From the NCBI GenBank assembly GCA_019359175.1, contig JAHHHU010000014.1:91999-155998 (forward strand): DNA of 64,000 nt, read 5' to 3'. The translations under genes and the position numbers were made by a program. Below the pieces are notes generated by a model, which saw nothing but the letters and a program-made list of their open reading frames with translations, did not search any database and was not told the origin of the DNA. The stretch is from Phormidium tanganyikae FI6-MK23 (lineage in GTDB: Bacteria > Cyanobacteriota > Cyanobacteriia > Leptolyngbyales > Leptolyngbyaceae). Shown piece after piece: positions 8,424 through 16,236 of the stretch (its first letter is position 1; each line of letters opens with the position of its first letter).

Positions 8424-10115
8424 CTATTTCCGTAGCCATGCGATGAGAAGAACGATCGAGCTTCCAACGCAGACCCAGAGAACCCAATTGATTTTGCGTT
8501 TTGATGTGGCGCGAACTTTGGCTTTAGCAGGAATTGCAGGGGCAGATTGGGGTTGTTTGGTGGCGATGATTTGGTTGAAGGCGTAGATAGTTGCGTCGCA
8601 CTCCGCGACCCTGTAATCGAGTTTTAACTCTGCATAAATTTCGCGGGCTTGCTGCAGTGTGGCGAGGGCTTCAAAGCGTCGAGGTTCGTATTTAGCGAGT
8701 GCTAGAGCTTTGCGATGTAAAGAAATTGCTTCGCCATGGCGATCGCCAATTTCACGCCCAATCCCCAAGGACTGTTGGTGAAAGTCGATCGCTCTTTGGT
8801 ACTGTCCTAATGAATTGTAGGCACTGCCTAGACCACCGAGGGAAAATGCTTCGCCACGGCGATCGCCAATCTCGCGCTTAATCTCTAAGGACTGTTGATG
8901 AAAGTCGATCGCTCTTTGGTACTGTCCTAATGAATTGTAGGCACTGCCTAGACCTACTAAAGAGTTAGACTCAAAATCTCGATTACCAACCTCGCGTTGG
9001 ACTACTAAAGCTTGCTGGTAGTACTCAATTGCCCGTTGATATTGTCCTAACAAATTGTAGGCACTGCCTAGATTACAGAGACTACCACCCTCGCCATTGC
9101 GATCGCCAATCTCGCGCTTAATCTCTAAGGACTGTTGATGAAAGTCGATCGCTCTTTGGTACTGTCCTAACGAACTGTAGGCATCGCCCAGACTGCGGAG
9201 CGAATTCGCTTCGCCACGTCGATCGCCAATTTCACGGGCGATCGTAAGAGACTGTTGGTAAGCCGCGATCGCATCCTCATAGCAAGATTGACCACACAGA
9301 AAGTTACCAAACCTTACAAACACACCTACAAGATCAGATTGATTGTTTAGTGTTTCATACCGATGAATAGCATTCTGAAACGCATTGATCGATCGTTGCC
9401 GTTCTTGCTCTAAATTCTTTGCTTCGCCGTTTGCAATCCGATTCGCGTAAACCTGCCCTAATTTGTCATACAGCGTTGCTAAATTTGCTGACTCTGGCGA
9501 GGTTGACTCTAGTTGCTCAATCTCTGAAAGCAACTCTTCTAGTGGAGGCAAAAACTCCTGATCCGGCTGAGTTTGGAACTGTTGCCGAATCGTATCATCC
9601 CGAACCGGAACTTCTTCTACTTCCTCCGAAGCAAACCGCAACACTGCTTTACGCCAACTCCAAAAATCCGGTGCTTTGCGGCTCATCTCTCGCAAAATTC
9701 GATGCGTCACCCAAAGCACGATCGGATAATGAAACTCCCGCAACCCCTCCCGCGTCCACTGCAAATAGCCAAAAAACTTATCCAGATCGCTCTGCGCTTC
9801 CTCCTCCCGCATCTTCACCCGCAGCAACCACTCCGCCCCCGTCACCGTCACCACCGCTCGATCTCCTGATTGCAGATTCAGCTTCGCCAACCCCGATCGC
9901 AAACTCGGTTCCGTTCCCAACATAACCCGACTCGATCGAATCTTTGCCGATCGCGCCTCTGCCTCATAGCGCTCAACTACTCGCTGCCGCAGTCGCAAAT
10001 CATCACACGCCACCACAATCAGCGACAACCGATCCTGAGTGTTTTCAATCAGCGAGATCAGGCTGTCATAGGTTGCTTCATTCTCTGACGTAAACCGCTC
10101 AAGCGATCGCGACAT
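8424..10115 (-). CDS. Degenerate NTPase-like domain + TPR array + C-terminal membrane anchor
   Basis: Protein of 563 residues in three parts. Residues 1-190: an alpha/beta region (LSLIVVACDD, RAVVTVTGAEWLL, FHYPIVLWVTHRIL, KAPDFWSWRKAVLRF) that looks like a P-loop-type fold without Walker A. Residues 195-500: tetratricopeptide repeats, five of them almost identical 40-residue units (IDFHQQSLEIKREIGDR). Residues about 540-560: one hydrophobic helix (VLWVCVGSSIVLLIAWL) followed by RK, so the tail is membrane-anchored. The gene overlaps the upstream AAA ATPase gene by 17 bases, implying coupled expression and a joint complex. Role unknown; a signalling or conflict system is plausible. Confidence 0.75.
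   Translation of the reverse strand: MSRSLERFTSENEATYDSLISLIENTQDRLSLIVVACDDLRLRQRVVERYEAEARSAKIRSSRVMLGTEPSLRSGLAKLNLQSGDRAVVTVTGAEWLLRVKMREEEAQSDLDKFFGYLQWTREGLREFHYPIVLWVTHRILREMSRKAPDFWSWRKAVLRFASEEVEEVPVRDDTIRQQFQTQPDQEFLPPLEELLSEIEQLESTSPESANLATLYDKLGQVYANRIANGEAKNLEQERQRSINAFQNAIHRYETLNNQSDLVGVFVRFGNFLCGQSCYEDAIAAYQQSLTIAREIGDRRGEANSLRSLGDAYSSLGQYQRAIDFHQQSLEIKREIGDRNGEGGSLCNLGSAYNLLGQYQRAIEYYQQALVVQREVGNRDFESNSLVGLGSAYNSLGQYQRAIDFHQQSLEIKREIGDRRGEAFSLGGLGSAYNSLGQYQRAIDFHQQSLGIGREIGDRHGEAISLHRKALALAKYEPRRFEALATLQQAREIYAELKLDYRVAECDATIYAFNQIIATKQPQSAPAIPAKAKVRATSKRKINWVLWVCVGSSIVLLIAWLRK
8750..9290 (-). repeat. Near-identical 120-bp direct repeats encoding TPR units
   Basis: About 4.5 tandem copies of a 120-base unit within the TPR gene; the copies starting near 8790, 8910, 9030 and 9150 share long identical stretches such as CTCTTTGGTACTGTCCTAA. 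High DNA identity implies recent expansion or gene conversion, so copy number may vary between strains. Confidence 0.8.
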
Positions 10116-11340
10116 CGATCACCCCCTCCTGCACTAGCAAATCGTACACAATCGGATTCAAGTCATACCAGAGCAGCGCATTGCGATACTCCAACACATA
10201 CAATCCATGCAGCAAATCCAAAAACCGCTGACTCTCCGTATCTTGAGGCTTAAACTGCTCATAAATCAGCTTCAACGCCTCAAAATCAACCTGCCCCAGC
10301 ACTTCCGCATACTCAATCTGCAACTCCTCGACTACGGCTTGGAGAATCTGACGATCGACGATTACTTCAGGCTGATCCAACTGCTGCCGCCGCATCTGTC
10401 CGCGAATGTTCTGCATTGCTTTATCACAACAGCGATCGCTAATCCGAATCAACTCCCGCAACACGCCTCCGCTCAACAAAATAATCTGCCGCTTTACTTC
10501 CGGTTCCATCAAGCCTGAAGGCAAGCGTCGATCGAGAATCTGGGCAAACACCTGCACACAAGACTCATCTGGGGTGCGATTCGGCTTTCTGACGATCGCT
10601 TTGCTAAAAAACTTCGCCACCCGCATCGTATGAATCTTGTTGACATAGGTAGTGATGCTTGTCTTGAGCGAAACCTCACGCAGCGTCGCGATCGGAACTG
10701 TGTAGAGAATCCGACAGTTTGGATCGAGCAGTGATTGAATGTTCTTGCTAAAAAGCGTCTCCGTCACACTCAAGTCCAGCTTGTCCAAGTCATCAATAAT
10801 CACCAAGACTTGCTGATTTGTGGCAAGCTCGATCGAGGCTTGAAGATGATTAATTTGAGCAACCAAATCGGAAGTCCGCCGCGCAAACTCGATCGAAATC
10901 TCCTGACGAATCACCGAATTGATTTTTAGCTTTGATTTGATCTTGGCTAAAAACTCCAGAATCACCGGAATCCCACCTTTTACCGTCCCTTCTACATTCG
11001 TCTCAATTTCTGCTTCGACCGCTTTCGATTCAGTCTGAGTATGCTTACCCAACCAGCGATAAAACTCTTTTTTGGTTCCCGGTTTCAACTTAATCGATCG
11101 CTGTTCCGCCGCTTCAAGTAACTGCAACGCCATCGAAAACAGAATGTTGACGTGATCCACCGCCGAGCGCTCGATCGTATCTGCGATTGAAAACATCACC
11201 ATAAAATACCGATTCGTTCCTCTCAGACGAAACCCCAACTCTGCCAACAACGTCGATTTGCCGCAGCCCCGATGCCCCGTAAAAACCAGCTTATTATCCC
11301 GCGACGCACAATCTTCGATCGCTTGCTCCAATTCATCCAC
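10099..11340 (-). CDS. AAA-family ATPase, KAP/STAND-like, N-terminus split off
   Basis: Main frame of 413 residues from a GTG at 11340. Walker A GHRGCGKST is at residues 22-30, and Walker B VLVIIDDLDK at about residue 180; the helical C-terminal part (LSGGVLRELIRISDRCCDKA) resembles the sensor and lid regions of KAP/Orc-like ATPases. The natural N-terminus (about 38 residues) is encoded just upstream in another frame and ends at a stop at 11358, so the full protein can only be made by re-initiation or not at all. It overlaps the TPR-TM gene by 17 bases. Probable ATP-driven switch; partner and trigger unknown. Confidence 0.8.
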   Translation of the reverse strand: MDELEQAIEDCASRDNKLVFTGHRGCGKSTLLAELGFRLRGTNRYFMVMFSIADTIERSAVDHVNILFSMALQLLEAAEQRSIKLKPGTKKEFYRWLGKHTQTESKAVEAEIETNVEGTVKGGIPVILEFLAKIKSKLKINSVIRQEISIEFARRTSDLVAQINHLQASIELATNQQVLVIIDDLDKLDLSVTETLFSKNIQSLLDPNCRILYTVPIATLREVSLKTSITTYVNKIHTMRVAKFFSKAIVRKPNRTPDESCVQVFAQILDRRLPSGLMEPEVKRQIILLSGGVLRELIRISDRCCDKAMQNIRGQMRRQQLDQPEVIVDRQILQAVVEELQIEYAEVLGQVDFEALKLIYEQFKPQDTESQRFLDLLHGLYVLEYRNALLWYDLNPIVYDLLVQEGVIDVAIA

Positions 11341-11347
11341 CAGCGAT

Positions 11348-11409
11348 GCTTGATCCGTTAGTGACTTCCCAACCGCTCCAGCGCTTCGGAAGTCACTAAC
11401 GGATCAAGC
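11348..11409. repeat. Perfect 22-bp inverted repeat at the ATPase N-terminus
   Basis: Arms 11348-11369 and 11388-11409 are perfectly complementary, with an 18-base loop. On the minus strand the upstream arm encodes L-D-P-L-V-T-S of the ATPase lead, while the second arm is its exact reverse complement and introduces the stop and frame change. This is what a template-switch (quasi-palindrome) mutation leaves behind. Confidence 0.85.
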
Positions 11410-11474
11410 TGGAGATTGCGCCCTGCTTCTCGAAAGAGTTCTAGACGGTGTTGTAGAGCTTCTAAACTCGGCAT
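11358..11474 (-). pseudogene. Detached N-terminal segment of the AAA ATPase
   Basis: ATG at 11474 opens a 38-residue frame (MPSLEALQHRLELFREAG... EALERLGSH) that ends TAA 18 bases before the GTG of the ATPase gene. Its helical sequence fits the N-terminal lead that such ATPases carry before E-L-E-Q-A-I-E-D and Walker A. The stop lies inside one arm of a perfect inverted repeat that seems to have replaced the joining sequence. It could still be translated and coupled to the main frame. Confidence 0.7.
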
Positions 11475-11599
11475 ACGATCGCGTTTCCATTCATTAGCTT
11501 TCCTATTGTATTCGGTTGGAAAGCGCCTGAGACTTCATGGAGCGAGAGAATCTACTTTGAACATACGGCGAACATTAGCGAGTTCGCGCTATCGATTCT

Positions 11600-11775
11600 C
11601 TCTGTCGTCACGAAGCTCATCCCCGATACCGTGAAGCTCACCATCGATACCGTGAGGGTCGCTGCTGTCATCGATACGATGACGACCTTCTTCGTGAAAA
11701 CCGCAACCGATACCGCGAACGTCGCAACATTCGCCGCGAACATTGCGATTTTTTCAGTGAAGCTACGAATTACAG
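11600..11775. repeat. Degenerate 21-base tandem repeat region
   Basis: Variants of ATCGATACCGTGAAGCTCACC follow each other with 21-base spacing. Read on the minus strand they encode seven-residue units of the type F-T-V-S-M-V-S (FAVSVAV, LTVSMVS, FTVSGMS); on the plus strand they encode V-K-L-T-I-D-T-like units. Either frame gives a plausible low-complexity peptide; I cannot tell which, if any, is expressed. It fills most of the gap between the ATPase gene and the next gene. Confidence 0.5.
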
Positions 11776-11918
11776 TCAAACCCCTGCGGAAAATCAGGAG
11801 ACGCGATCGCCAATCTTCTCGAAAACAACACACGCTTTTGCGCGAATCACTCAACTCATTTGCAAGTCAAACAAGACAAACTAGCACTGTCAACCCACTA
11901 CAAGGGAGCATCCAAAAA

Positions 11919-12308
11919 ATGCCACGCGCCCAAAGAACATCCCGTATTCTCGATAAAGGACAACTGCGGATTCTGAAGCTCAAAGCGATTGATCCTTACA
12001 TGAGCTTCGGCAACGATCGCAATCTCTCAACTCTGAGCACGCAGATCGAGGAGCTACACACCAAATTGAATGAATACAACACCACGATCGCCGCGCTCGA
12101 TGTGGCAAAACAAGAGCTTGATCAGATGGAACGCAGCATGGGCGATTTGCTCGATCAACTACTCAACGGCGTGAGTGCAAAATATGGCAACGATAGCCGT
12201 GAATACGAGATGGCAGGCGGAACTCGCAAAAGCGATCGCGTTCGCAAAAGTGCCCAAACGCGCAGGAGAAGCGGTGCAACGAAGAAGACGATCGCGGCGA
12301 ACAATTAG
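11919..12308 (+). CDS. Conserved hypothetical protein with central coiled coil
   Basis: From ATG 11919 (AAGGGAG ten bases upstream) the product is 129 residues, starting MPRAQRTSRILDKGQLRILKL. It has a central helical stretch (LSTQIEELHTKLNEYNTTIAAL... ELDQMERSMGDLLDQLL), then KYGNDSREYEMAGGTRKSDR and a basic tail (RTRRRSGATKKT-like). The layout matches small cyanobacterial proteins I have seen beside TPR/ATPase modules, but no function is known. A longer in-frame extension to 11631 is repeat-derived and not used. Confidence 0.65.
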   Translation: MPRAQRTSRILDKGQLRILKLKAIDPYMSFGNDRNLSTLSTQIEELHTKLNEYNTTIAALDVAKQELDQMERSMGDLLDQLLNGVSAKYGNDSREYEMAGGTRKSDRVRKSAQTRRRSGATKKTIAANN

Positions 12309-12469
12309 CGATCAAATTAGGAAGATAGGGAACTACTCCCTATCTTCACTCCGGAAGAAATTTGAACTAGATAAAGTGTGGGAAAGTTTGCCAGATTGAT
12401 ATCACGGTAACAATACGTCGAGAAGAACGAACCCGCGTACAGTTGAGAGTAGCGCCGTTTTCAGATTTT

Positions 12470-12788
12470 ATGCTGAACATCCCAATTTCAGATCAATTGT
12501 TACCGTTTATCGAAGAGCAAGCAGCAAGGGCAGGCTTCACAACGATCAGTGACTACATTCAGGATTTGATTTTGCAAGAGCAGAAGCGGGTAGAGTCATC
12601 ACAGAGCAGAAAAATAAACGATCGCGCGGCTGTGTTCTCCACTGACCCAATTGAATTAATGCAGTTGTCGCTGGAAGAACGTCGGAAAGCATTAGAGATC
12701 CAAGCAGCAGTGGATGGTTCAGCATTACGAGCAAGACGAAGAGTGGAGAGCCTTTACGGCAGGAGATATCGTTGAGTACCAACCCTAG
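12470..12788 (+). pseudogene. Ribbon-helix-helix antitoxin with a frameshift
   Basis: MLNIPISDQLLPFIEEQAARAGF at 12470 is a ParD/CopG-like start followed by TTISDYIQDLILQEQKR, the ribbon-helix-helix dimerisation unit. Near 12710 the frame must shift by one base to read M-V-Q-H-Y-E-Q-D-E-E-W-R-A-F-T-A-G-D-I-V, the toxin-binding tail usual in this family, ending TAG at 12788. Unshifted, the protein ends in an arginine-rich tail at 12775. No ParE/RelE toxin gene follows, so it is a solitary remnant. Confidence 0.7.
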
Positions 12789-12810
12789 CTTACTCAGATC
12801 GTAGGCTCGA

Positions 12811-13215
12811 TTATTCGATTGCTGCTAAATTCCAATCTTCTCCGCTCTGTTGTGCCAAGCTCCAAGTCTGAGTTTTACCCTCAGTTTTGTGTTGTAGATA
12901 TACATCGAAGGCATTATCGACTTGTTTGTCTTGGCGCTTCGATAGCTTGAGCGTAAAATCATACACACCCTTAACGTGATAGCTATCAATGCCCTCGATT
13001 TTGAGCGGACTTTGCTCGGTGACTTTGACGCGATCGACAATCACTTTCGGAGCCGAGGCTAACTTAATCTGCTGACTAATTTCTTGCTGAGTTTGATCGA
13101 CCGAAATTGCGATCGCTTTTTTCAACACTGCTCCCGGAACCGAGTATCGCCCACCACACGCAACTAAGCCAATTGCCAGGACAATCGATAGGATAATCTG
13201 TATCGGTCGTTTCAT
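12811..13215 (-). CDS. Hypothetical lipoprotein
   Basis: One hundred thirty-four residues. The N-terminus (MKRPIQIILSIVLAIGLVACGG) is a lipoprotein signal peptide with lipobox L-V-A-C, so the mature protein should be anchored by Cys-20. The rest reads as a small beta-rich domain (KVIVDRVKVTEQ, DSYHVKGVYDFTLKLS) ending WSLAQQSGEDWNLAAIE. AGGAG eight bases before the ATG supports the start. It is divergent from, and slightly overlaps, the upstream side of the methyltransferase gene. No family recognised. Confidence 0.7.
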   Translation of the reverse strand: MKRPIQIILSIVLAIGLVACGGRYSVPGAVLKKAIAISVDQTQQEISQQIKLASAPKVIVDRVKVTEQSPLKIEGIDSYHVKGVYDFTLKLSKRQDKQVDNAFDVYLQHKTEGKTQTWSLAQQSGEDWNLAAIE

Positions 13216-13228
13216 GGTCTTAGCTCCT

Positions 13229-13888
13229 ATGTTTAAGCAAGCGTTTGGTGTCGATGAGTCTCTCTACCGCTATATTCTCTCAAACTCAGGGCAAGAATCC
13301 GACATTCTCGCCCAACTTCGCGAAGAAACTGCACAAATGTCTCAAGCTCGAATGCAGATTTCGCCCGATCAAGGTCAATTTATGGCGCTGTTGGTGCGAT
13401 TGATGCAGGCGAAAAAAGCGCTGGAAGTTGGAGTCTTCACGGGATACAGTTCGTTGTCTGTAGCGATGGCACTGCCGCCCGATGGAAAGCTGATCGCGTG
13501 TGATGTGAGTGAAGAATATACTGCGATCGCGCGTCGGTACTGGGCAATGGCGAATGTTGCAGACAAGATCGATTTGCATATTGCACCTGCAATCGACACG
13601 CTCGATCGCTTACTCCAAGACCAAGCCGGAACCTTCGATTTTGCCTTCATCGATGCGGATAAAGGGAACTATGCGAACTACTACGATCGAGCCATTCAAC
13701 TGGTGCGATCAGGTGGACTGATTGTGATCGATAACGTTCTCTGGTCAGGGCGAGTTGCAGATGAAACCGATCACGATAAGATTACCAACACGATTCGCGC
13801 GTTCAACACCAAAGTCGCGCAAGACGATCGCGTATTTGTGAGTGTGTTACCGATCGCGGATGGATTAACGTTAGCGCTGAAGCAATGA
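13229..13888 (+). CDS. Class I SAM-dependent O-methyltransferase
   Basis: Caffeoyl-CoA/catechol O-methyltransferase-type protein, 219 residues from ATG 13229 (an in-frame ATG at 13214 overlaps the divergent lipoprotein start). Motifs: LEVGVFTGYSSL (SAM-binding loop), DVSEEYTAIARRYW, DFAFIDADKGNYANYYD (metal-binding aspartates) and GGLIVIDNVLWSGRV. It should methylate a hydroxyl on a small aromatic or catechol-like substrate with Mg2+. Substrate not determinable. Its end overlaps a convergent membrane protein gene by 18 bases. Confidence 0.85.
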   Translation: MFKQAFGVDESLYRYILSNSGQESDILAQLREETAQMSQARMQISPDQGQFMALLVRLMQAKKALEVGVFTGYSSLSVAMALPPDGKLIACDVSEEYTAIARRYWAMANVADKIDLHIAPAIDTLDRLLQDQAGTFDFAFIDADKGNYANYYDRAIQLVRSGGLIVIDNVLWSGRVADETDHDKITNTIRAFNTKVAQDDRVFVSVLPIADGLTLALKQ

Positions 13889-14569
13889 TTCAGATTGCGA
13901 TCGTGACAGATCTGTAGACTCTGTGCGCGTGTCATCTCGCGATCTGAGCAGCGAAATTCCATACCAACACAACCCACTCATAAACACCATCTCTCCACCG
14001 TCCTCTAGGATTTCTAATGGCAGTGATAGCCCATCAATTCCCCCAACGATAACGTGAAGTGCGTCTAGCACAACTCCGCAGAATGCAAGCCCGCCTACTA
14101 ATACCAATACTCGCTTACAAATGTGCTGAAATGTCTTACCTCCAAACCAGTATGAGCATCCAACCGCAACGATAAAGAAGATTCCCGCGATCGCGCTAAC
14201 CAGTAATTCACCAAAGTCGATTGGGTTCAATTGAAACATCGGTTGGAAATTCAACGTGGTCGCGATCGCGTTTCCTACATTTTCATGAATCGCAAACAAA
14301 TCATCTGCAAGCAAATAGCAGAAAAGTAAGGACAGAGATAGATACGACTTGTTAGAGCGGAGTCTAACTAAGACTGCAAAGGAGAATACTAACCATAGTT
14401 CTTTGATGTACTGAAACGATTCACCTAAGCCCCGTTCCGATGCCATTGACCAATACGAACCTCCTCCAATTGAGAAGTGAGCAACAATGTGAATTGCGAC
14501 CATGAAAAGATCAGTTAGTAGCAGCAACAATAGAATTTCAGATGAGTTTTTTTTTGGTACATTTATCAT
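13871..14569 (-). CDS. Hypothetical multi-pass membrane protein
   Basis: Two hundred thirty-two residues with about six hydrophobic helices (ILLLLLLTDLFMVAIHIV, LWLVFSFAVLV, LSLSLLFCYLLA, LLVSAIAGIFFIVAVGCSYW, VLVLVGGLAFCGVVLDALHVIV, MVFMSGLCWYGISLL). Conserved-looking polar residues within or next to helices (ADDLFAIHENVG, DALHV) could bind a metal or ligand. The C-terminus is hydrophilic (SRDDTRTESTDLSRSQSES). I do not recognise the family. It convergently overlaps the methyltransferase gene. Confidence 0.65.
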   Translation of the reverse strand: MINVPKKNSSEILLLLLLTDLFMVAIHIVAHFSIGGGSYWSMASERGLGESFQYIKELWLVFSFAVLVRLRSNKSYLSLSLLFCYLLADDLFAIHENVGNAIATTLNFQPMFQLNPIDFGELLVSAIAGIFFIVAVGCSYWFGGKTFQHICKRVLVLVGGLAFCGVVLDALHVIVGGIDGLSLPLEILEDGGEMVFMSGLCWYGISLLRSRDDTRTESTDLSRSQSESLLQR

Positions 14570-14886
14570 GCCTCGCAGATCCTCCTCGGCTCATACAGTT
14601 GTGATGAATTACACCTGCTTCTAAATTGGAATTAAGAAGAGAAATACACAACTTAATTTATTCTTATCCTGCGGTTAACCTTACCATCACATACAAGACG
14701 TTTGGGCTCTCCCCCTAGCAAGAGAATATGCAGCTCATTGACAAGCACATACAGTAATTCTGAGTTGATCTAAGGGTTTTACCCTACTTGACCCCTAGTA
14801 TGTGGGAAAAAAGTATGTGGGAAAAAGGTTAAGGTATCAAGACAAACCAGGAATACGATCGTTGCTGTAATTAAATTCACACCTGC
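14570..14886. other. Intergenic stretch between membrane protein and cbiD
   Basis: A 317-base AT-rich gap between divergent genes, so it must hold both promoters. It contains a short hairpin-like TAAGGGTTTTACCCT (14770-14784) and two tandem 15-base copies of AGTATGTGGGAAAAA at 14797-14811 and 14812-14826. No cobalamin riboswitch signature seen. Confidence 0.6.
14797..14826. repeat. Two tandem 15-bp copies upstream of cbiD
   Basis: AGTATGTGGGAAAAA occurs twice in exact tandem 60 bases before the cbiD start. Could be a regulator site or a simple duplication. Confidence 0.7.
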
Positions 14887-16128
14887 ATGAAATCTGGTTA
14901 CACCTTGCCTGTGTTCGCCTGTGCTTCTGCGATCGCCGCACTGCAACATCTTCGACACGGAACCGCGATCGATCACGTCGAACTCGATTTGATCAACCCG
15001 GTTCAAGTGGTTGAAATCTCGATCGAGCAAGTCGCCAAGCTCACCGCAAATTCCGCACTCGCCATTACTCGAAGCGATCCGGGTGATAATCTCGATCTCA
15101 CTCGCAATACACCGATTTGGGCAATGGTCGAATTGAGTGCGGATGATGCTAACGCTGCGATTGAAGCGGTTGAAAGCCCCCTAAATCCCCCATTCTGGGA
15201 GACTTTGAGATCAAACACTTTCAGACTCCAAAACGACTCTCAGCTTTCTAAGTCCCCCATTCATGGGGGACTTAGGGGGCAGAAGCCGCCTGAAACGCAG
15301 CGACCATTAACCGAGAGAATCACCATCATCGGCGGCGAAGGAATCGGAATACGATCGGATCAGCAATCCGCCATATACGCCTACGCCCAACAACTTCTTC
15401 TAGCCAACCTAGAACGGCTCCTACACCCTGGTGAATCCCTCCGCGTCACGCTCATCCTGCCCGAAGGTCGGCAACTGGCAAAACGCACCTCAAACGAAGC
15501 TTTCGGAGTCGTTGAAGGTTTATCGCTGCTTGGAACCTCTGGCATCGCTCATCCGCTCAGCGCACCCGACCAACTCGAACTCTTTCGCGCAGAGCTTCAG
15601 CAAAAATCCAAGCAGTTTGACACGATCGTATTTTGCATCGGTGAGAACGGTTTGGATCTCGCCGCAAAGATGGGCATCGATCGCGATCGCACGCTCAAAA
15701 CCGCCAACTGGATTGGTTCGCTCCTTGTCGAAGCCGGAATGCAGCACGTCAAATCGATTCTTCTCTTCGGCTATCACGGCAAACTGATCAAACTCGCAGG
15801 TGGCATCTTTCACACCCATCACCACGTTGCCGATGCTCGCCAGGAAATTCTCACCGCTCACGCCGCAAAAGTTGGAATGTCCACACCCGACCTGCAAGCG
15901 ATTTTGACCAGTGCCACCGCTGAAGACGGACTGAAATACTTAAGAAATTTGGGAAGCGCGATCGCCGTTTACAATTCCATCGCCCAAACGATCGACGATC
16001 GCGCCCAACACTACATCTACACGCATAGCGAAGCTACCGTCGAGATCGGGACGATCTTGTTCGATCGATCCCGCCAGATTCTTGTGAAAAGCAAAAAAGC
16101 AACTCAACTGCTTGAGTCCATTTGCTAA
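14887..16128 (+). CDS. cbiD: Cobalt-precorrin-5B (C1)-methyltransferase
   Basis: CbiD methylates C-1 of cobalt-precorrin-5B in the anaerobic cobalamin pathway. Family features: SGYTLPVFACASA at the N-terminus, a glycine-rich TIIGGEGIG near residue 147, LLFGYHGKLIKLAGGIFHTHHHVAD and ATVEIGTILFD. The 413 residues exceed the usual 360-380 because a 105-base miniature repeat (15176-15280) lies in frame and adds about 35 residues (PLNPPFWET... HGGLRGQ). The insertion falls between the N-terminal domain and the glycine-rich motif, at what should be a surface linker, so activity may survive. guaA follows after 108 bases. Confidence 0.9.
   Translation: MKSGYTLPVFACASAIAALQHLRHGTAIDHVELDLINPVQVVEISIEQVAKLTANSALAITRSDPGDNLDLTRNTPIWAMVELSADDANAAIEAVESPLNPPFWETLRSNTFRLQNDSQLSKSPIHGGLRGQKPPETQRPLTERITIIGGEGIGIRSDQQSAIYAYAQQLLLANLERLLHPGESLRVTLILPEGRQLAKRTSNEAFGVVEGLSLLGTSGIAHPLSAPDQLELFRAELQQKSKQFDTIVFCIGENGLDLAAKMGIDRDRTLKTANWIGSLLVEAGMQHVKSILLFGYHGKLIKLAGGIFHTHHHVADARQEILTAHAAKVGMSTPDLQAILTSATAEDGLKYLRNLGSAIAVYNSIAQTIDDRAQHYIYTHSEATVEIGTILFDRSRQILVKSKKATQLLESIC
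15176..15280. mobile_element. 105-bp miniature inverted-repeat element inside cbiD
   Basis: Ends are imperfect inverted repeats (GCCCCCTAAATCCCCCAT against the complement of ATGGGGGACTTAGGGGGC, one mismatch in 18). The right half also forms an internal hairpin CCCCCATTCATGGGGG. A related copy lies at 58559-58664. Its 105-base length is a multiple of three and has no stop in the cbiD frame. Confidence 0.85.
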
Positions 16129-16236
16129 TGTGATTAGAATAGCCAGAATATCTAAAAACGCGCTGATTCTATACCGCCCTTCAAAACGTTCGTTCATACC
16201 CGGTTTGATTCATTCTATTTCATCAGGAAACCTCCC

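Noticed and set aside
8750..9290. Regular repeats looked like a CRISPR array
   Set aside because: The unit is 120 bp, codes for TPR repeats in frame, and has no spacer diversity.
9419..9925. Plus-strand 168-residue frame opposite the TPR gene
   Set aside because: Proline-rich antisense shadow; TPR gene on the other strand has clear domains.
11552..11854. Minus-strand 100-residue frame with V/F-rich repeats
   Set aside because: Made of degenerate 21-mers, no ribosome-binding site or family; kept only as a repeat and finding.
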